From assembly GCA_030055465.1 (NCBI GenBank), contig JASFYF010000001.1, positions 99,179 to 163,178 of the forward strand: a DNA stretch of 64,000 nt. Direction: 5' to 3'. This DNA comes from Candidatus Nezhaarchaeota archaeon. Lineage in GTDB: Archaea; Thermoproteota; Methanomethylicia; Nezhaarchaeales; WYZ-LMO8. This document shows, in pieces, positions 52,004 through 61,635 of the stretch. How positions within the stretch are numbered: position 1 is the first letter of the stretch; each line of letters opens with the position of its first letter. Made by a program: the position numbers and the translations under genes. The notes below the pieces were generated by a model. That model made no database searches. It was not told where the DNA came from and worked only from the letters and a program-made list of their open reading frames with translations.

Positions 52004-53209
52004 TCACGTGACCGGCGCTGTTCGTCCCCTAGTCTCTTTAACTATGAGCGCTGCGGCAAAGTAGGCTAGGTAGCAGAATATAAGCCAGAAGCTTGCGTTT
52101 TCCCATCCGACCAGCGCCACTAGGGAGCCCATTATCGGGCCGGAGGCCAGCAGCCCCGCGTAGTAGGCTGTTGTGCAGATGCTCGTGGCGAGGGGGATTA
52201 AGCCCACCGGAACCAGGTCTTGAATGTATGAGAGGAGGAGGGGGTATCCTCCCGAGTTCAGCACTCCGTAGATCGAGCACAGCAAGGCAGTGACGTGTGG
52301 AGATCCGATCTCGGGGCGGAACATCAGGTACACGAGGGGGGCCACCCAGACGCTCGAAAGGTAGAGGAAGGGCTTCCTCCCATGCTTGTCGCTCAACGAC
52401 AGAACCACCGGCGCGGCGACTAGCGTGAGGCACATCTGCACGGACGTCATGGCGCTGGAGAGGACCTCACCGTATTTTAGCACCTCCCTCAGATACGTGG
52501 GGTAGAGGCTTGTAATGGTGCCGAAGCCAACTGCAGCGAAGAAGCTGAGGGCACAACTCGAAGCCATGTTTCTGTCCATTAAAAGCTTGAGCAGCTCGGC
52601 CTTCTTCATTCTCCCATCAGTTCCCTGCTTCACGTCTTCGGAGATCCCGGGTTTAACCGTTAGGAGCAGTGGAGCAGCCATGACAACGCCTGAAAAGCCG
52701 AAGACGTAGAATGGCAGCCTCCAGCTGCCCGATAGGGATAGGAGGAGGGAGGCCGTCGGGTATGACCAGAGTATCCCGAGGATAAACATGTTGCCGGCCA
52801 CGCCGCTCATTAAACCCCGACTCTTGGGATACAGAATCCCGAAGACCGAGTAGTAGGCCACGTTCCACGCCCCTTGCCCCAGCCCCACGCACACCCTGCA
52901 GATCGATGCATCGACGGCGGAGGTGGAAAGGCCCGTTAGAACGGTGAAGGATGAGAAGGCGAATAGGCTTATAAGTAAGGTGTTGAGTAGGCCTATCCCC
53001 CTAATAATCCAGCTGGCCAGCATGGAGCTCACGACTATTCCCAAGCTGAACAGCGTTGCGATGGCTCCACCCCAAAATATCGTGAGTGATAGCTCCCTCA
53101 TCATGTCGAGGAGGACTGCCCCCACAATGTATTGGTCAGCAGCGTAAAGTTGGTGGCAAATCATGAGTGAGAGCAAAGCCAAAACGCGCTTGGCATCACG
53201 ACTCTTCAA
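52004..53209 (-). CDS. MFS transporter
   Basis: 401 residues with twelve predicted helices, the MFS motif SDKHGRKPFLY between helices 8 and 9 and a weaker counterpart in the first half. The substrate is unknown. It starts with TTG and diverges from the TorD gene, so it may belong to the molybdoenzyme locus, for example bringing in its aromatic or organic substrate. Confidence 0.85.
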   Translation of the reverse strand: MKSRDAKRVLALLSLMICHQLYAADQYIVGAVLLDMMRELSLTIFWGGAIATLFSLGIVVSSMLASWIIRGIGLLNTLLISLFAFSSFTVLTGLSTSAVDASICRVCVGLGQGAWNVAYYSVFGILYPKSRGLMSGVAGNMFILGILWSYPTASLLLSLSGSWRLPFYVFGFSGVVMAAPLLLTVKPGISEDVKQGTDGRMKKAELLKLLMDRNMASSCALSFFAAVGFGTITSLYPTYLREVLKYGEVLSSAMTSVQMCLTLVAAPVVLSLSDKHGRKPFLYLSSVWVAPLVYLMFRPEIGSPHVTALLCSIYGVLNSGGYPLLLSYIQDLVPVGLIPLATSICTTAYYAGLLASGPIMGSLVALVGWENASFWLIFCYLAYFAAALIVKETRGRTAPVT

Positions 53210-53322
53210 GTGCTATAACCTCACCCTTCCCTTTAGGATTGACCTCCAGCAGAGGCACGCTGCCTTATGGATTCAAACTAAACAATATAAATTGGTTTTC
53301 CAAATTAGGTGGCGTGGACTAC

Positions 53323-54048
53323 ATGAGCTTGTTTGAGGATGATGTCATCAGTGTTTTAAGGGGAAGAGGAGCCGTCTACGCCTTCCTAGGTAGAATCTAC
53401 GAGAGGGAGGTTGACGAGGGGCTCCTGAGGGAGCTAGTTAACCGCAAAGCGCTGTTCCTGAAGTTCGAGGCTATGGACGGCGTGGATGCCTCAATTAAAG
53501 AGGGGTTTAGGGAGCTGCACGACTACCTGGCAGGTGTATCCGAAGATAGGACGAGCGAAGTGCTCTTGGAGCTGGCGATGGACTACGCAAGCCTATTCCT
53601 CGGAGTCAGGTACGCTTACAGCAGGAGGGGGATAGCACACCCCTCCGAGTCCGTTTACATGACTGGCTACATGTGCCAAGAGGTCCTAGACCAAATCTCC
53701 GGAATCTACCTTGAAGCCGGCTTAACTAAGAATTCCAACTTCAGGGAACCCGAAGACCACATATCGCTGGAAATGCACTTCATGGCGCACATGTGTAGGG
53801 CGTCCGAGGAAGCCTTGAAGAGGGGGGATTTGGAGGTCCTGGACAAGCACGTTAAGGTACAGGAAAGGTTTCTGAGGGAGCACTTGTTGAAGTGGGCTTT
53901 AAGGCTCGCCGGCGACATCATCGAAAACGCCGAGACCCCCTTCTACAGGGCTGTTGGGAAGATAACCAAGGGGTTGCTGAGCAGCGAGGAAGAAGCGATC
54001 AACCAGCTAATGGAGGTCCTGAAGAATATGAGGGGAGCACAAAAATAA
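53323..54048 (+). CDS. TorD-family molybdoenzyme chaperone
   Basis: A 241-residue all-helical protein of the TorD/DmsD family: LLELAMDYASLFLGV, PSESVYMTGYMCQEV and EPEDHISLEMHFMAHM, with the Y.SLF and E.EDHI..E segments. These chaperones assist insertion of the molybdenum cofactor. It is convergent with the molybdoenzyme operon. ATG 53323 follows a TATA-like AATATAAATT by about 35 bases; the frame opening at 53167 lies before the promoter. Confidence 0.88.
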   Translation: MSLFEDDVISVLRGRGAVYAFLGRIYEREVDEGLLRELVNRKALFLKFEAMDGVDASIKEGFRELHDYLAGVSEDRTSEVLLELAMDYASLFLGVRYAYSRRGIAHPSESVYMTGYMCQEVLDQISGIYLEAGLTKNSNFREPEDHISLEMHFMAHMCRASEEALKRGDLEVLDKHVKVQERFLREHLLKWALRLAGDIIENAETPFYRAVGKITKGLLSSEEEAINQLMEVLKNMRGAQK

Positions 54049-54070
54049 AAGGGGAAGTCCCAGGAAGACG

Positions 54071-54925
54071 TCAACGGCGCTTCTCCAGGAATACGTCGCC
54101 CACGTTTACATCCTTGTCGACTGTTAATACCCCTAGCACCTTGCTTTCATAGCCTTCCTTCTCAACCTTCAGCAGGTACTTGTGGTTCCACTCCAAGCCG
54201 GTGAACCAGAAGTCCCCAAGCTCATCAGTGCTGACTTCACGTTTCTCGCTCGTGTAGAGGTCTAACGCTGTGACCCTCGCGCCTATTACGACCTCCTTCT
54301 CTTCGGGATCCACAACGCAGCCCGATATGAACGGCTTAGGCAGGTTCAGGTAGTGGACCCTTGGCTTCACGCCGTGATCCGGCTTCAGGCTCTCAGCCCT
54401 AGATAGGAGCTCCCTAATCTTGGGATCGCCGTCGTCGCCATAGATCATGGCTTCTATGGGGCAAGAGTCGACGCATCTGGGCCCATGCTTCCACTTGGGG
54501 TCGTCGAGCAGGTGAGTGCAGAGCGTGCACTTCTGGGCTATGCTCAGAGCCTCGTTGAAGTATATGGCGTTGAAGGGGCAGGCCTCTATGCATAGCGGCT
54601 TCGACTTCAGCTGTCTGCAACCATCGCACTTAGCCGGATCTATCAGCACAACTCCGTCCGCCCTCTTAACCACGGCTTTCGCCGGACAAGCCTTAACGCA
54701 GGGAGCGTTGTCGCAGTGCATGCAGAGCACCGGTATGTAGGTGACCTTGACCTTTGGGATTGTGCCCCTCTCCATCTTCTCAACGTTAATCCAGAAGTGC
54801 CCGTAGTCCGGCTGGGGCTTAGCGTAGGGGCTCCAGTCGTTCGCCACGTGCTCGTCCTTGCAGGCCGTGACGCAGCTCATGCATCCAATGCATTTTTGAA
54901 CGTCTATAACCAAGACCTTACCCAT
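54071..54925 (-). CDS. Molybdoenzyme ferredoxin-like beta subunit with C-terminal beta domain
   Basis: 284 residues. Four Cys clusters can be read: CIGCMSCVTAC, CMHCDNAPCVKACP, CDGCRQLKSKPLCIEACP and CTLCTHLL...CVDSCP, enough for three or four Fe4S4 clusters. From about residue 200 a transthyretin/Cna-B-like domain follows (ISGCVVDPEEKEVVIGARVTAL in part, DELGDFWFTGL). This C-terminal addition is typical of the pyrogallol transhydroxylase beta subunit and rare in DmsB-type subunits. ATG 54925 has GGAGGTGGAG upstream. It lies 12 bases after the Mo subunit gene. Confidence 0.9.
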   Translation of the reverse strand: MGKVLVIDVQKCIGCMSCVTACKDEHVANDWSPYAKPQPDYGHFWINVEKMERGTIPKVKVTYIPVLCMHCDNAPCVKACPAKAVVKRADGVVLIDPAKCDGCRQLKSKPLCIEACPFNAIYFNEALSIAQKCTLCTHLLDDPKWKHGPRCVDSCPIEAMIYGDDGDPKIRELLSRAESLKPDHGVKPRVHYLNLPKPFISGCVVDPEEKEVVIGARVTALDLYTSEKREVSTDELGDFWFTGLEWNHKYLLKVEKEGYESKVLGVLTVDKDVNVGDVFLEKRR

Positions 54926-54937
54926 AAGCTCCACCTC

Positions 54938-57652
54938 CTACCCTACAACGTAGGCCTCCGTTACTGGGCCTATTATTGGGTGCATCTTCTTCTGGAAGGC
55001 CTGGGGGTACTTGCTCATCAGTTCAAGGGGGTTAACCCTCTTAACTCCAACAAGTATTCCGGAGCATATCTGCTCGGGAACCCTCATCTCCTCGCCGCGC
55101 CTGTACTTGAACGACGACACGGGCACTATAAGATCTATGGCTCCTCCCCTGTCAATCCTGTCGTCGACGCTTATCATGTCCACCCTGGCTCCATGATCTA
55201 TGGACACGGCTCCGGGCTTAATCCTCTCCGTGACCATCACTCCAGCTAGAACCGCTCCCAAGTCGTTGTAAATCATCACGACGTCGCCGGTTTTAACCCC
55301 CAGCTTCTCAGCGTCGGATGGATGTATCCACACGGCCTCGTAGAGGTATCCGTCAGGGCCTTTAACCTTGTACACCTCTCTAAGCCATATTATCTCGTCG
55401 CACTGGGAGTGGAACCTGTACTTCGGGTGGTTTGAGCAGAGCAGGAACGGGTACTTCTCCTTCTTGGGTGACGTGGGAAGGTCGCCGTGCTCTATCCATC
55501 TGGCAACGGGGGGCCTCTCCTTGTCGTCGGGCGCATGCTTAAGCGCCAGCTGCGACTGAACCTCTATTTTACCGGTAGGCGTCTCCAATCCGGTTCCGGC
55601 CTTGTAGAACTTGCTCATGAAGCTATCGTAGGCGTCGTAGCCAAACCTCTTCTTTATCTCAACCCACTCCTCCCACGTCGGGTGGCTGTAGAAGAACACC
55701 TTCCTCTTCTTGAATTCCTCCCACGTTATCCCGTACTTCTTGTAGAGCATGGTCCTCTCGTAGAAGCTCTTATGCACTGTCTCAGGATCCGGGAAGGCCT
55801 CGGCGAGCTCGGGCTTGCCGAACTCCTTGGCCAGCCTCTCCGCTATCATCCTGTGAATCTCGTAGTCGCTCTTGGACTCCCCTATGGGCTCCACGCACTT
55901 ATCGTGGTACGCGAACCCCACTATTTCGGAGCGGCCCGATATGACTAGGTCCGCCACCTCGAAGTCGGTTAAAGCCGGCAGCACCAGGTCAGCGAAGAGC
56001 GCGTCGTTCTCAAACCACGGATGGATCACCAGGTGGAACTCTATCTTCGGGCTCCTCAGGGCCTCTATGTATTGGTATCCATGCCAACACGTGGTGTAGC
56101 AGGAGTTCTCGTTCCATATCATCCTGATCCCGGGGTGGTCATCCCTAGGCGGGTACCTGTACTTCACGAAGAGGTCGTCGACTTTGTTGAGCTGGGAGCC
56201 GGAGCACCACCAAGTAATTGGCGGGTTTAGGATTGCGTCTGGGACAAGAACTTTTATCAGTGGCAGGGCCGGAGGCGGATAAGCCCTGTTAGCGTAGTCA
56301 GCCCTATCTATGTATAGGGACTGCCTGGTCTCAGCTGTCACCTCGGCGTATGTGGGCAACGCGGCGATGTCCTTTATGTTGACCCTCTGCGAGATCCAGA
56401 ACCTCAGAAACTGCCTTCCAGGTTTGCCGAGGCCCTGCATGGCCAGCACGTAGGCCTCCACCCTGCCGACCACGTGCGAGTACGGCCCCCTGACCTTCGG
56501 TCCACCGTAAACGACGGCCAGGGAGGTCCTCTTCTTGGCCCAGAGCCTGGCCAAGGCCTTTATGGTCCACGATGGCACCCCGGTTATCTTCTCAGCCCAC
56601 TCCGGGGTTTTCGGGGTGCCATCATCTTCGCCCAAGACATGCCTCTTGAAGTCCTCGAAGCCCACAACATGGGTCTTCACGTATTCCTCATCGTATAGCC
56701 CCTCCTTGATCCACACGTAGGCTACCGCCATGTAGAGGGCGGCATCGGTACACGGGTTTATCGGGATCCATCTGTCCGCCCAAACCGCCTCCGAGTAGTT
56801 GAGGTCAGGTGAGATTCCGATGACCTTTATGCCGGCCTTCTTAAGGGCCTCGCAGAGGTGGGATACGTGTGAGCTGAAGCCAGCAGCGGTCGTCTCCGGG
56901 TCGCAGCCGGAGAATATCACGAGCTCCCCGTGCTGCAGTACGTTGTCCCACGTCCCGTCCTGGTATGGCTCCCCGAGCGTCGGGTCGAAGCCCCACACGA
57001 GCTTTGCGCCCCAGTAGTAGCCCTCCCAGCTGTCGGGGTTCCTCACCTGCTGGGTCCAGCCGGTTCCAAGCTTGTGGAAGAGCATGTGCCCGTAGAAGTG
57101 CAACGTGTGCAGGAAGCCCGATTGCCCGTGGCCATCTGCCTGCACGAGTATCGGGGTGGTGTCGCCGTACTTCTCCTTGATGCGCTTAACCATGTCTACA
57201 ACTATCCTCAATGCTTCATCCCACGTTATCCTGACGAAGCCGCTTTTGCCCCTGTTCTGGGGGTTGGGGTTTTCGGGGCTCCAGTCAACCCTCTTAAGGG
57301 GGTACTTGACGCGCGTGGGCGTGTACACGCGATTCTTGTAGGCCAGCATGTGGGGGTGGGGAACGGCCTTCCTCGGCCTAGTGAAGGTACCCCTGTCGGT
57401 CTTTATCTCCCACAGCCTAACGTCATCCGGTATGTGGCAAGGCAAGATCCTTATAACCCTGTTATTCTTCACGTACACCTCCATTGGGGGTGGAGAGTAG
57501 CAGAAGCCGCCGAGCCCGGAGGGCAGGTACTCAACCCTGACGCCCTCTCCAGCAGCCTTCAGCTCCTCGCCTCCCCCTCTGAAGGGGCTGGGGAAGATGC
57601 TGTTGGGCAGTGCCTCTTCAAGAGCCTTATAAAGGGGAATAGGCGGTCCCAT
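54938..57652 (-). CDS. Molybdopterin oxidoreductase alpha subunit, transhydroxylase-like
   Basis: A 904-residue member of the DMSO reductase family. It has no twin-Arg signal, so it is probably cytoplasmic. It lacks the N-terminal CxxCxxxC Fe-S motif, as pyrogallol-phloroglucinol transhydroxylase does. Conserved segments include WDEALRIVVDMVKRIKEKYG, QADGHGQSGF (His175), NPDSWEGYYWG (Asp207-Ser208), FSGCDPETTAAG and VVYGGPKVRGPYSH. The Asp-Ser pair and His may correspond to the Mo-site residues of transhydroxylase, though alignment is needed. With the beta subunit it would transfer hydroxyl groups or oxidise/reduce an organic substrate. A TATA-like CCTTATTAAAG lies about 35 bases upstream. 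Confidence 0.88.
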   Translation of the reverse strand: MGPPIPLYKALEEALPNSIFPSPFRGGGEELKAAGEGVRVEYLPSGLGGFCYSPPPMEVYVKNNRVIRILPCHIPDDVRLWEIKTDRGTFTRPRKAVPHPHMLAYKNRVYTPTRVKYPLKRVDWSPENPNPQNRGKSGFVRITWDEALRIVVDMVKRIKEKYGDTTPILVQADGHGQSGFLHTLHFYGHMLFHKLGTGWTQQVRNPDSWEGYYWGAKLVWGFDPTLGEPYQDGTWDNVLQHGELVIFSGCDPETTAAGFSSHVSHLCEALKKAGIKVIGISPDLNYSEAVWADRWIPINPCTDAALYMAVAYVWIKEGLYDEEYVKTHVVGFEDFKRHVLGEDDGTPKTPEWAEKITGVPSWTIKALARLWAKKRTSLAVVYGGPKVRGPYSHVVGRVEAYVLAMQGLGKPGRQFLRFWISQRVNIKDIAALPTYAEVTAETRQSLYIDRADYANRAYPPPALPLIKVLVPDAILNPPITWWCSGSQLNKVDDLFVKYRYPPRDDHPGIRMIWNENSCYTTCWHGYQYIEALRSPKIEFHLVIHPWFENDALFADLVLPALTDFEVADLVISGRSEIVGFAYHDKCVEPIGESKSDYEIHRMIAERLAKEFGKPELAEAFPDPETVHKSFYERTMLYKKYGITWEEFKKRKVFFYSHPTWEEWVEIKKRFGYDAYDSFMSKFYKAGTGLETPTGKIEVQSQLALKHAPDDKERPPVARWIEHGDLPTSPKKEKYPFLLCSNHPKYRFHSQCDEIIWLREVYKVKGPDGYLYEAVWIHPSDAEKLGVKTGDVVMIYNDLGAVLAGVMVTERIKPGAVSIDHGARVDMISVDDRIDRGGAIDLIVPVSSFKYRRGEEMRVPEQICSGILVGVKRVNPLELMSKYPQAFQKKMHPIIGPVTEAYVVG

Positions 57653-57822
57653 AGTCTTTCTGGCCTTTTTTAGGCCACGGTTCTTTAATAAGGCTTTCTG
57701 GAAAACCTTTGAGAACGATAAATCGGCTGCGCCTCAAGAGTCAACTCCCATCTTTAGGCGTGAAGTTCACCAGCCATCCGCGGTTCGAAGAGGAAATATA
57801 GGGCTTCGACTCTATCTAAATT

Positions 57823-58341
57823 ATGGATAGAAACGCGCTTAACAAGATAGGTTACGGCCTCTACGTTGTGACGAGCGGAGTGAAGGATAGGTTCAACGGG
57901 CAGATAGCAAACACGCTGTTCCAAGTGGCCTCTAAACCCGAGGCCGTGGCGGTCTCCATAAACAAGGTTAACTTTACTCACGAGCTCGTGAAGTCATCAG
58001 GAGTCTTCGCAGCCTCAATACTCTCGAAGGCCACCCCCCTGAAATTCATAGGGGCCTTCGGGTTCAGGTCCGGGAGGAACGTAGACAAGTTCGACGGCGT
58101 GAAATTCAAGGTGGGTGAAACCGGGACAAGGGTAGTGTTGGACTACTCGGTGGCGTACCTCGAAGCCAGGGTTGTGCGGGATGTTGATGTTGGAAGCCAC
58201 ACCCTATTCATCGGCGAGATCGTCGACGCGCAGGTGCTCAGCGAGGAGGAGCCCATGACGTACTCCTACTACAGGGAGGTGAAGCGGGGGACGACGCCTA
58301 AGGCTGCTCCAACCCACAGAGCTGAGGCATCAGCTCCGTGA
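57823..58341 (+). CDS. Flavin reductase-like FMN-binding protein
   Basis: 172 residues of the flavin reductase/flavoredoxin fold: GLYVVTSGVKDRFNGQIANT, VAVSINKVNFTHELV, FAASILS, and SHTLFIGEIVDAQVL. It binds FMN and transfers electrons, for example to rubredoxin or a partner enzyme. ATG 57823 follows a TATA-like AAATATAGG by about 28 bases, so it is leaderless. It diverges from the molybdoenzyme operon and could supply it with electrons, but could equally serve the flavodiiron system. Confidence 0.88.
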   Translation: MDRNALNKIGYGLYVVTSGVKDRFNGQIANTLFQVASKPEAVAVSINKVNFTHELVKSSGVFAASILSKATPLKFIGAFGFRSGRNVDKFDGVKFKVGETGTRVVLDYSVAYLEARVVRDVDVGSHTLFIGEIVDAQVLSEEEPMTYSYYREVKRGTTPKAAPTHRAEASAP

Positions 58342-58410
58342 ATTTGGCTGGCCCCCGCAACAACCAACTTTATAGCTCTGCCGGCTTAATCCTCTAGGTG
58401 CGTGTTGGAT

Positions 58411-59631
58411 ATGAAGAAAATCACCATGCTTAAGCCGATAGTTGAAATCGACGGAGATGAGATGGCCAGGGTTATGTGGCGCTGGGTCAAGGAGAGGCTG
58501 ATCGAGCCCTACGTGGAGCTCAAGGTTGAGTACTACGACTTGGGCTTAAAGGTCAGAGACGAAACCAACGACGAGGTCACCTTCAAGGCGGCTGAAGCCA
58601 TTAAGAGGTGGGGCGTTGGAGCCAAGTGCGCCACGATAACCCCCAACAAGGAGAGGGTTAAAGAGTACAACCTAAAGAAGGAGTGGAGGAGCCCCAACGC
58701 AACGATAAGGGAGGTTCTGGACGGGACGATATTTAGAGCTCCAATCCTGGTTAAAAACATCGTTCCGGCGGTGAGGTTCTGGAAGAAGCCCATAGTTGTT
58801 GCTCGACACGCCTTCGGGGACATATACTCTGGAGTGGGCATCAGGTTCGATGAGCCCGGTGAAGCCGAAGTTGTTTACAGGTCTGCATCCGGCAGGGAGG
58901 TCAAGGTGAAGCTGCCTAGGCTAGCCGGCTCTGGCGTCCTGCAAGCCTACTACAACCTCGACAAGTCTATTGAGTCCTTTGCTAGGTCGGTTTTTAGGTA
59001 TGCACTGGTTAACGGCTTGGACGCCTGGTTCGCCGCCAAGGAGACCATATCGAAGATCTACGACGCTAGGTTCAAAGAGGTTTTCCACGAAGTGTACGAG
59101 AACGATTTCAAGGATGAGTTTGAGAAGAAGGGCTTGAGGTACGAGTACTACCTGATAGATGACGCCTACTCTAGGGCGGTAAGATCAGAGGGCGGCTTCG
59201 TTTGGGCGACCAAAAACTACGATGGAGACGTGCTCTCCGACATGCTTGCCTCGGCCTTCTCCGGGAGCCTTGCGATGATGACCTCAGAGCTCATGTCACC
59301 TGAGGGCTACTACATGTCCGAAGCAGCCCACGGCACGGTGCAGCGGCATTACTACAAGCACCTAAAGGGGGAGAAAACCTCGAGTAATCCAACGGCTATA
59401 ATATACGCGTGGTCTAAAGCGTTGAGGAGGAGGAGCGAAATCGACGGGCTGGAGGAGCTGGCTAGGTTCGCCAGCGCGCTTGAAGAAGCGACTAAGCTTA
59501 CCATCGAGGATGGTATCGTGACCCAGGACGTAGCTCGAGCAAGCGAGGGGCCGGTAAAAGCAATTGTGACAACCGAGGAATTCATAGAGGCAGTGAGGAG
59601 AAACGTGGATATGCTCACCAGTCAACGTTAA
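58411..59631 (+). CDS. icd: NADP-type isocitrate dehydrogenase
   Basis: About 406 residues, close to the eukaryote/Thermotoga-type (type II) NADP-IDH: VEIDGDEMARVMW, ATITPNKERVKEYNLKKEWRSPNATIRE, YYNLDKSIESFARS, and EAAHGTVQRHYY. Substrate-binding Ser/Asn/Arg and metal Asp (VLSDMLA) are present. It oxidises isocitrate to 2-oxoglutarate with NADP+. ATG 58411 is given; GTG 58402, about 30 bases after the TATA-like TTTATAG, is possible. Confidence 0.94.
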   Translation: MKKITMLKPIVEIDGDEMARVMWRWVKERLIEPYVELKVEYYDLGLKVRDETNDEVTFKAAEAIKRWGVGAKCATITPNKERVKEYNLKKEWRSPNATIREVLDGTIFRAPILVKNIVPAVRFWKKPIVVARHAFGDIYSGVGIRFDEPGEAEVVYRSASGREVKVKLPRLAGSGVLQAYYNLDKSIESFARSVFRYALVNGLDAWFAAKETISKIYDARFKEVFHEVYENDFKDEFEKKGLRYEYYLIDDAYSRAVRSEGGFVWATKNYDGDVLSDMLASAFSGSLAMMTSELMSPEGYYMSEAAHGTVQRHYYKHLKGEKTSSNPTAIIYAWSKALRRRSEIDGLEELARFASALEEATKLTIEDGIVTQDVARASEGPVKAIVTTEEFIEAVRRNVDMLTSQR

Positions 59632-59763
59632 CCATGCGAGCGCAACGAGAAAAACGCCCACCTTACCCGATCCAGGATTTAAAAACCGGTTCATCACCAG
59701 TAATTTTCCATCCTTCCATCCCTCAGAGTGCCCCTTTGCAGTGTTTTGTTGTTGGACATTCAA

Positions 59764-59788
59764 CGCGCTTATTGTTTACTTAGCGCGT
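59764..59788. repeat. Inverted repeat
   Basis: CGCGCT (59764-59769) and AGCGCG (59782-59787), extended by one base each side, flank a 12-base AT-rich loop. It lies past the icd stop at the edge of the AT-richer island. The stretch 59632-59867 holds nothing else. Confidence 0.3.
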
Positions 59789-59867
59789 GCACGGTTTGCA
59801 ATCTACGTTGCATGGCGCCGTTTCCTTTATGGGTTAGGCATTCCCTTACTGGAAGAAATGGCGTGAA

Positions 59868-60321
59868 TCATTTTTCTGCTATTGGGTAACCCCTGATCTG
59901 CGCATTCCAGAGCTGCTTCTTAAGGAGCATTTTTCTATGGATACGCTTTCAAGGGTGTTCCCGGTTATCCGCCACGACTAAGGCGGTGAGGTTGTAGCCG
60001 CCCATCGTTTTAAGGATTTTGATGATCCTTATGAATTCTTCGAAGCGTTCAAGGAGTTTTTGCATTGCCTCAGCGCTTTTCCATTTCTAACAGCACCACT
60101 GCCAAGAAAGCTTGAAAAAGAATGGGTTCATTGATGCGGCCACTTTTATGGCGTTTTGTTGGATAAGCCTTTGAATCCTTTTCTTTTTCTACTTCAATGC
60201 TTGTGAATCCAACATTCTTGGCGAGTTCTTTGAAGTTCACCCTTTCGTCATTTGAAGCTGAGAAACTACCTTTCCGTCAACTTCGTCTAAAGCTTAGCCC
60301 TCTGCTCATTTTCCTAGACAT
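59868..60321 (-). pseudogene. Broken gene, unknown
   Basis: On this strand, coding-like pieces are separated by stops and shifts. An ATG at 60321 opens MSRKMSRGLSF and meets a TGA. The same frame then runs on through NFKELAKNVGFTSIEVEKEK to FQAFLAVVLLEMEKR and a stop. A second frame gives LLERFEEFIRIIKILKTMGG, NLTALVVADNREHP, a stop, then RKMLLKKQLWNAQIRGY. Composition is more AT-rich than neighbours. No family is recognised; it may be a mobile-element or accessory gene relic. Confidence 0.5.
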
Positions 60322-60983
60322 AAAGTATTAACTGATTTGTTTTTAATCTAAAAACACTGGAGGGTAAGTTAAGGATATCAACAAGCAAGCCTTTCATCCT
60401 TGCCTCAAAATCGCTGATTTCTTGTTCCATGCTGGCCTTTTAGTCTTCAAGCTCCTTCTTGTAGCCTTCAAGAGCGCCTGATTAATCTTCGAGGGGCCAT
60501 GGCGCCGGCGGCGCTGGCAGCGGATAGTGTAGATGCATCGGCGGGTAGGCTATGGCGTGCAATGCTGCGGTGGAATTCGCCTAGGAGGTTGATATACATA
60601 TGGATACGGAGGTGAGTAACGCCACCAACGTCGGCATCTTTCAGGTCATAACTGTATAATTTCAGCTTACGCCCTCAGCAATACCATGCAAAGACTACTG
60701 GAAGCCAGTAGAGGTACACCGTAAAAGCCCCAGCTTTAGGCTGTAGTGGAGCCATGCATAACCAGCGTATCGAGGCCGATGCTAATGTTGCGCGTATACA
60801 TGTCATCTTGGAAGTCAAGGAAGTCCAGCAACAAGCCCAGGAACCATATGGATGTCTATGCCACCAGCCGAATCCCCTTTGCCGAAACCAAACAACCATC
60901 TCAGCCAAGGAGGTGAATAGCAAAATAGACCTCGCCCAGGCCAAGGCCCAGCCGCTGGCCTTACTTCTCCAACCCCATGTCAT
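60314..60983 (-). pseudogene. Broken DUF5320-like gene
   Basis: On this strand an ATG at 60983 opens a Trp/Gly-rich start; in the adjacent frame GPWPGRGLFCYSPPWLRWLFG can be read. After stops, the sequence continues as YPPMHLHYPLPAPPAPWPLE, a stop, ALEGYKKELED, a stop, and MEQEISDFEARMKGLL. A Gly/Trp/Pro-rich head and coiled-coil tail is the layout of DUF5320 proteins, commonly found beside DUF134 genes, and a DUF134 gene lies just to the right in divergent orientation. At least four lesions are present, so it is not functional as read. Confidence 0.55.
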
Positions 60984-61173
60984 TCTGCAGCCTTTAGACC
61001 TATTTTTGCGCTTATGCGCATTTTCAATATTTGTGAAAAAGCACAGAAATATATAAATTTTCCGACAAAAGGAAATAACGTTAAGGAGCACAGAGCGCAG
61101 GCAAAGGAAAGGGGAAATCGGAATATTGATCGAAGCGCTTAAAATAGTAAGAGAAACGAAAGGCTGATGAAAC

Positions 61174-61500
61174 ATGTGGAGACAAAGATTCAGGTGCGGC
61201 AGAAGAGGAAGGTTCCCAAAACCAGTCATGCTAAGGACAACGCCACCGGCAGACTGCTTCACCCCAAGTCCGCCCCACAACGTGGAACCAGTATTCCTAG
61301 AGATAGCTGAATTGGAGGCCTTTAGGTTAGTTGATTTAGAAGGATTATCACAGGAGGAAGCAGGACGAAGAATGGGCGTCTCGAGAGGGACGGTGTGGCG
61401 CCTCGTCCAAAGGGCTAGGAGAAAAGCCGCCCAAGCTCTAAGCGAGGGAAGGCCAATATATATCGTTCCATGCACGCCGGAAAACAATCAGCTTTATTAG
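61174..61500 (+). CDS. DUF134/UPF0251 DNA-binding protein
   Basis: 108 residues. An N-terminal basic Cys-containing part (MWRQRFRCGRRGRFPKP) is followed by a sigma-70 region 4-like helix-turn-helix: LEAFRLVDLEGLSQEEAG, RRMGVSRGTVWRLVQRARRK. It matches the UPF0251 family, usually beside genes for metal- or redox-related small proteins. The partner DUF5320-like gene upstream is decayed, so this regulator may be orphaned. Confidence 0.9.
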   Translation: MWRQRFRCGRRGRFPKPVMLRTTPPADCFTPSPPHNVEPVFLEIAELEAFRLVDLEGLSQEEAGRRMGVSRGTVWRLVQRARRKAAQALSEGRPIYIVPCTPENNQLY

Positions 61501-61635
61501 TCAAAGAAAGACAAAGCTAGACCTGAAAAGTGGGCTTCTTCAGCCAAGATAAAGCTTTATAAGGCCTTATCTTAATACTTCGGCCATCCCGAACAGACCA
61601 TTCAAAGCTCAATCCAACACCGAGGGCCTTTAACC

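Noticed and set aside
60675..61487. 270-residue minus-strand frame
   Set aside because: It is mostly the shadow of the DUF134 gene and the decayed DUF5320-like gene; no consistent domain.
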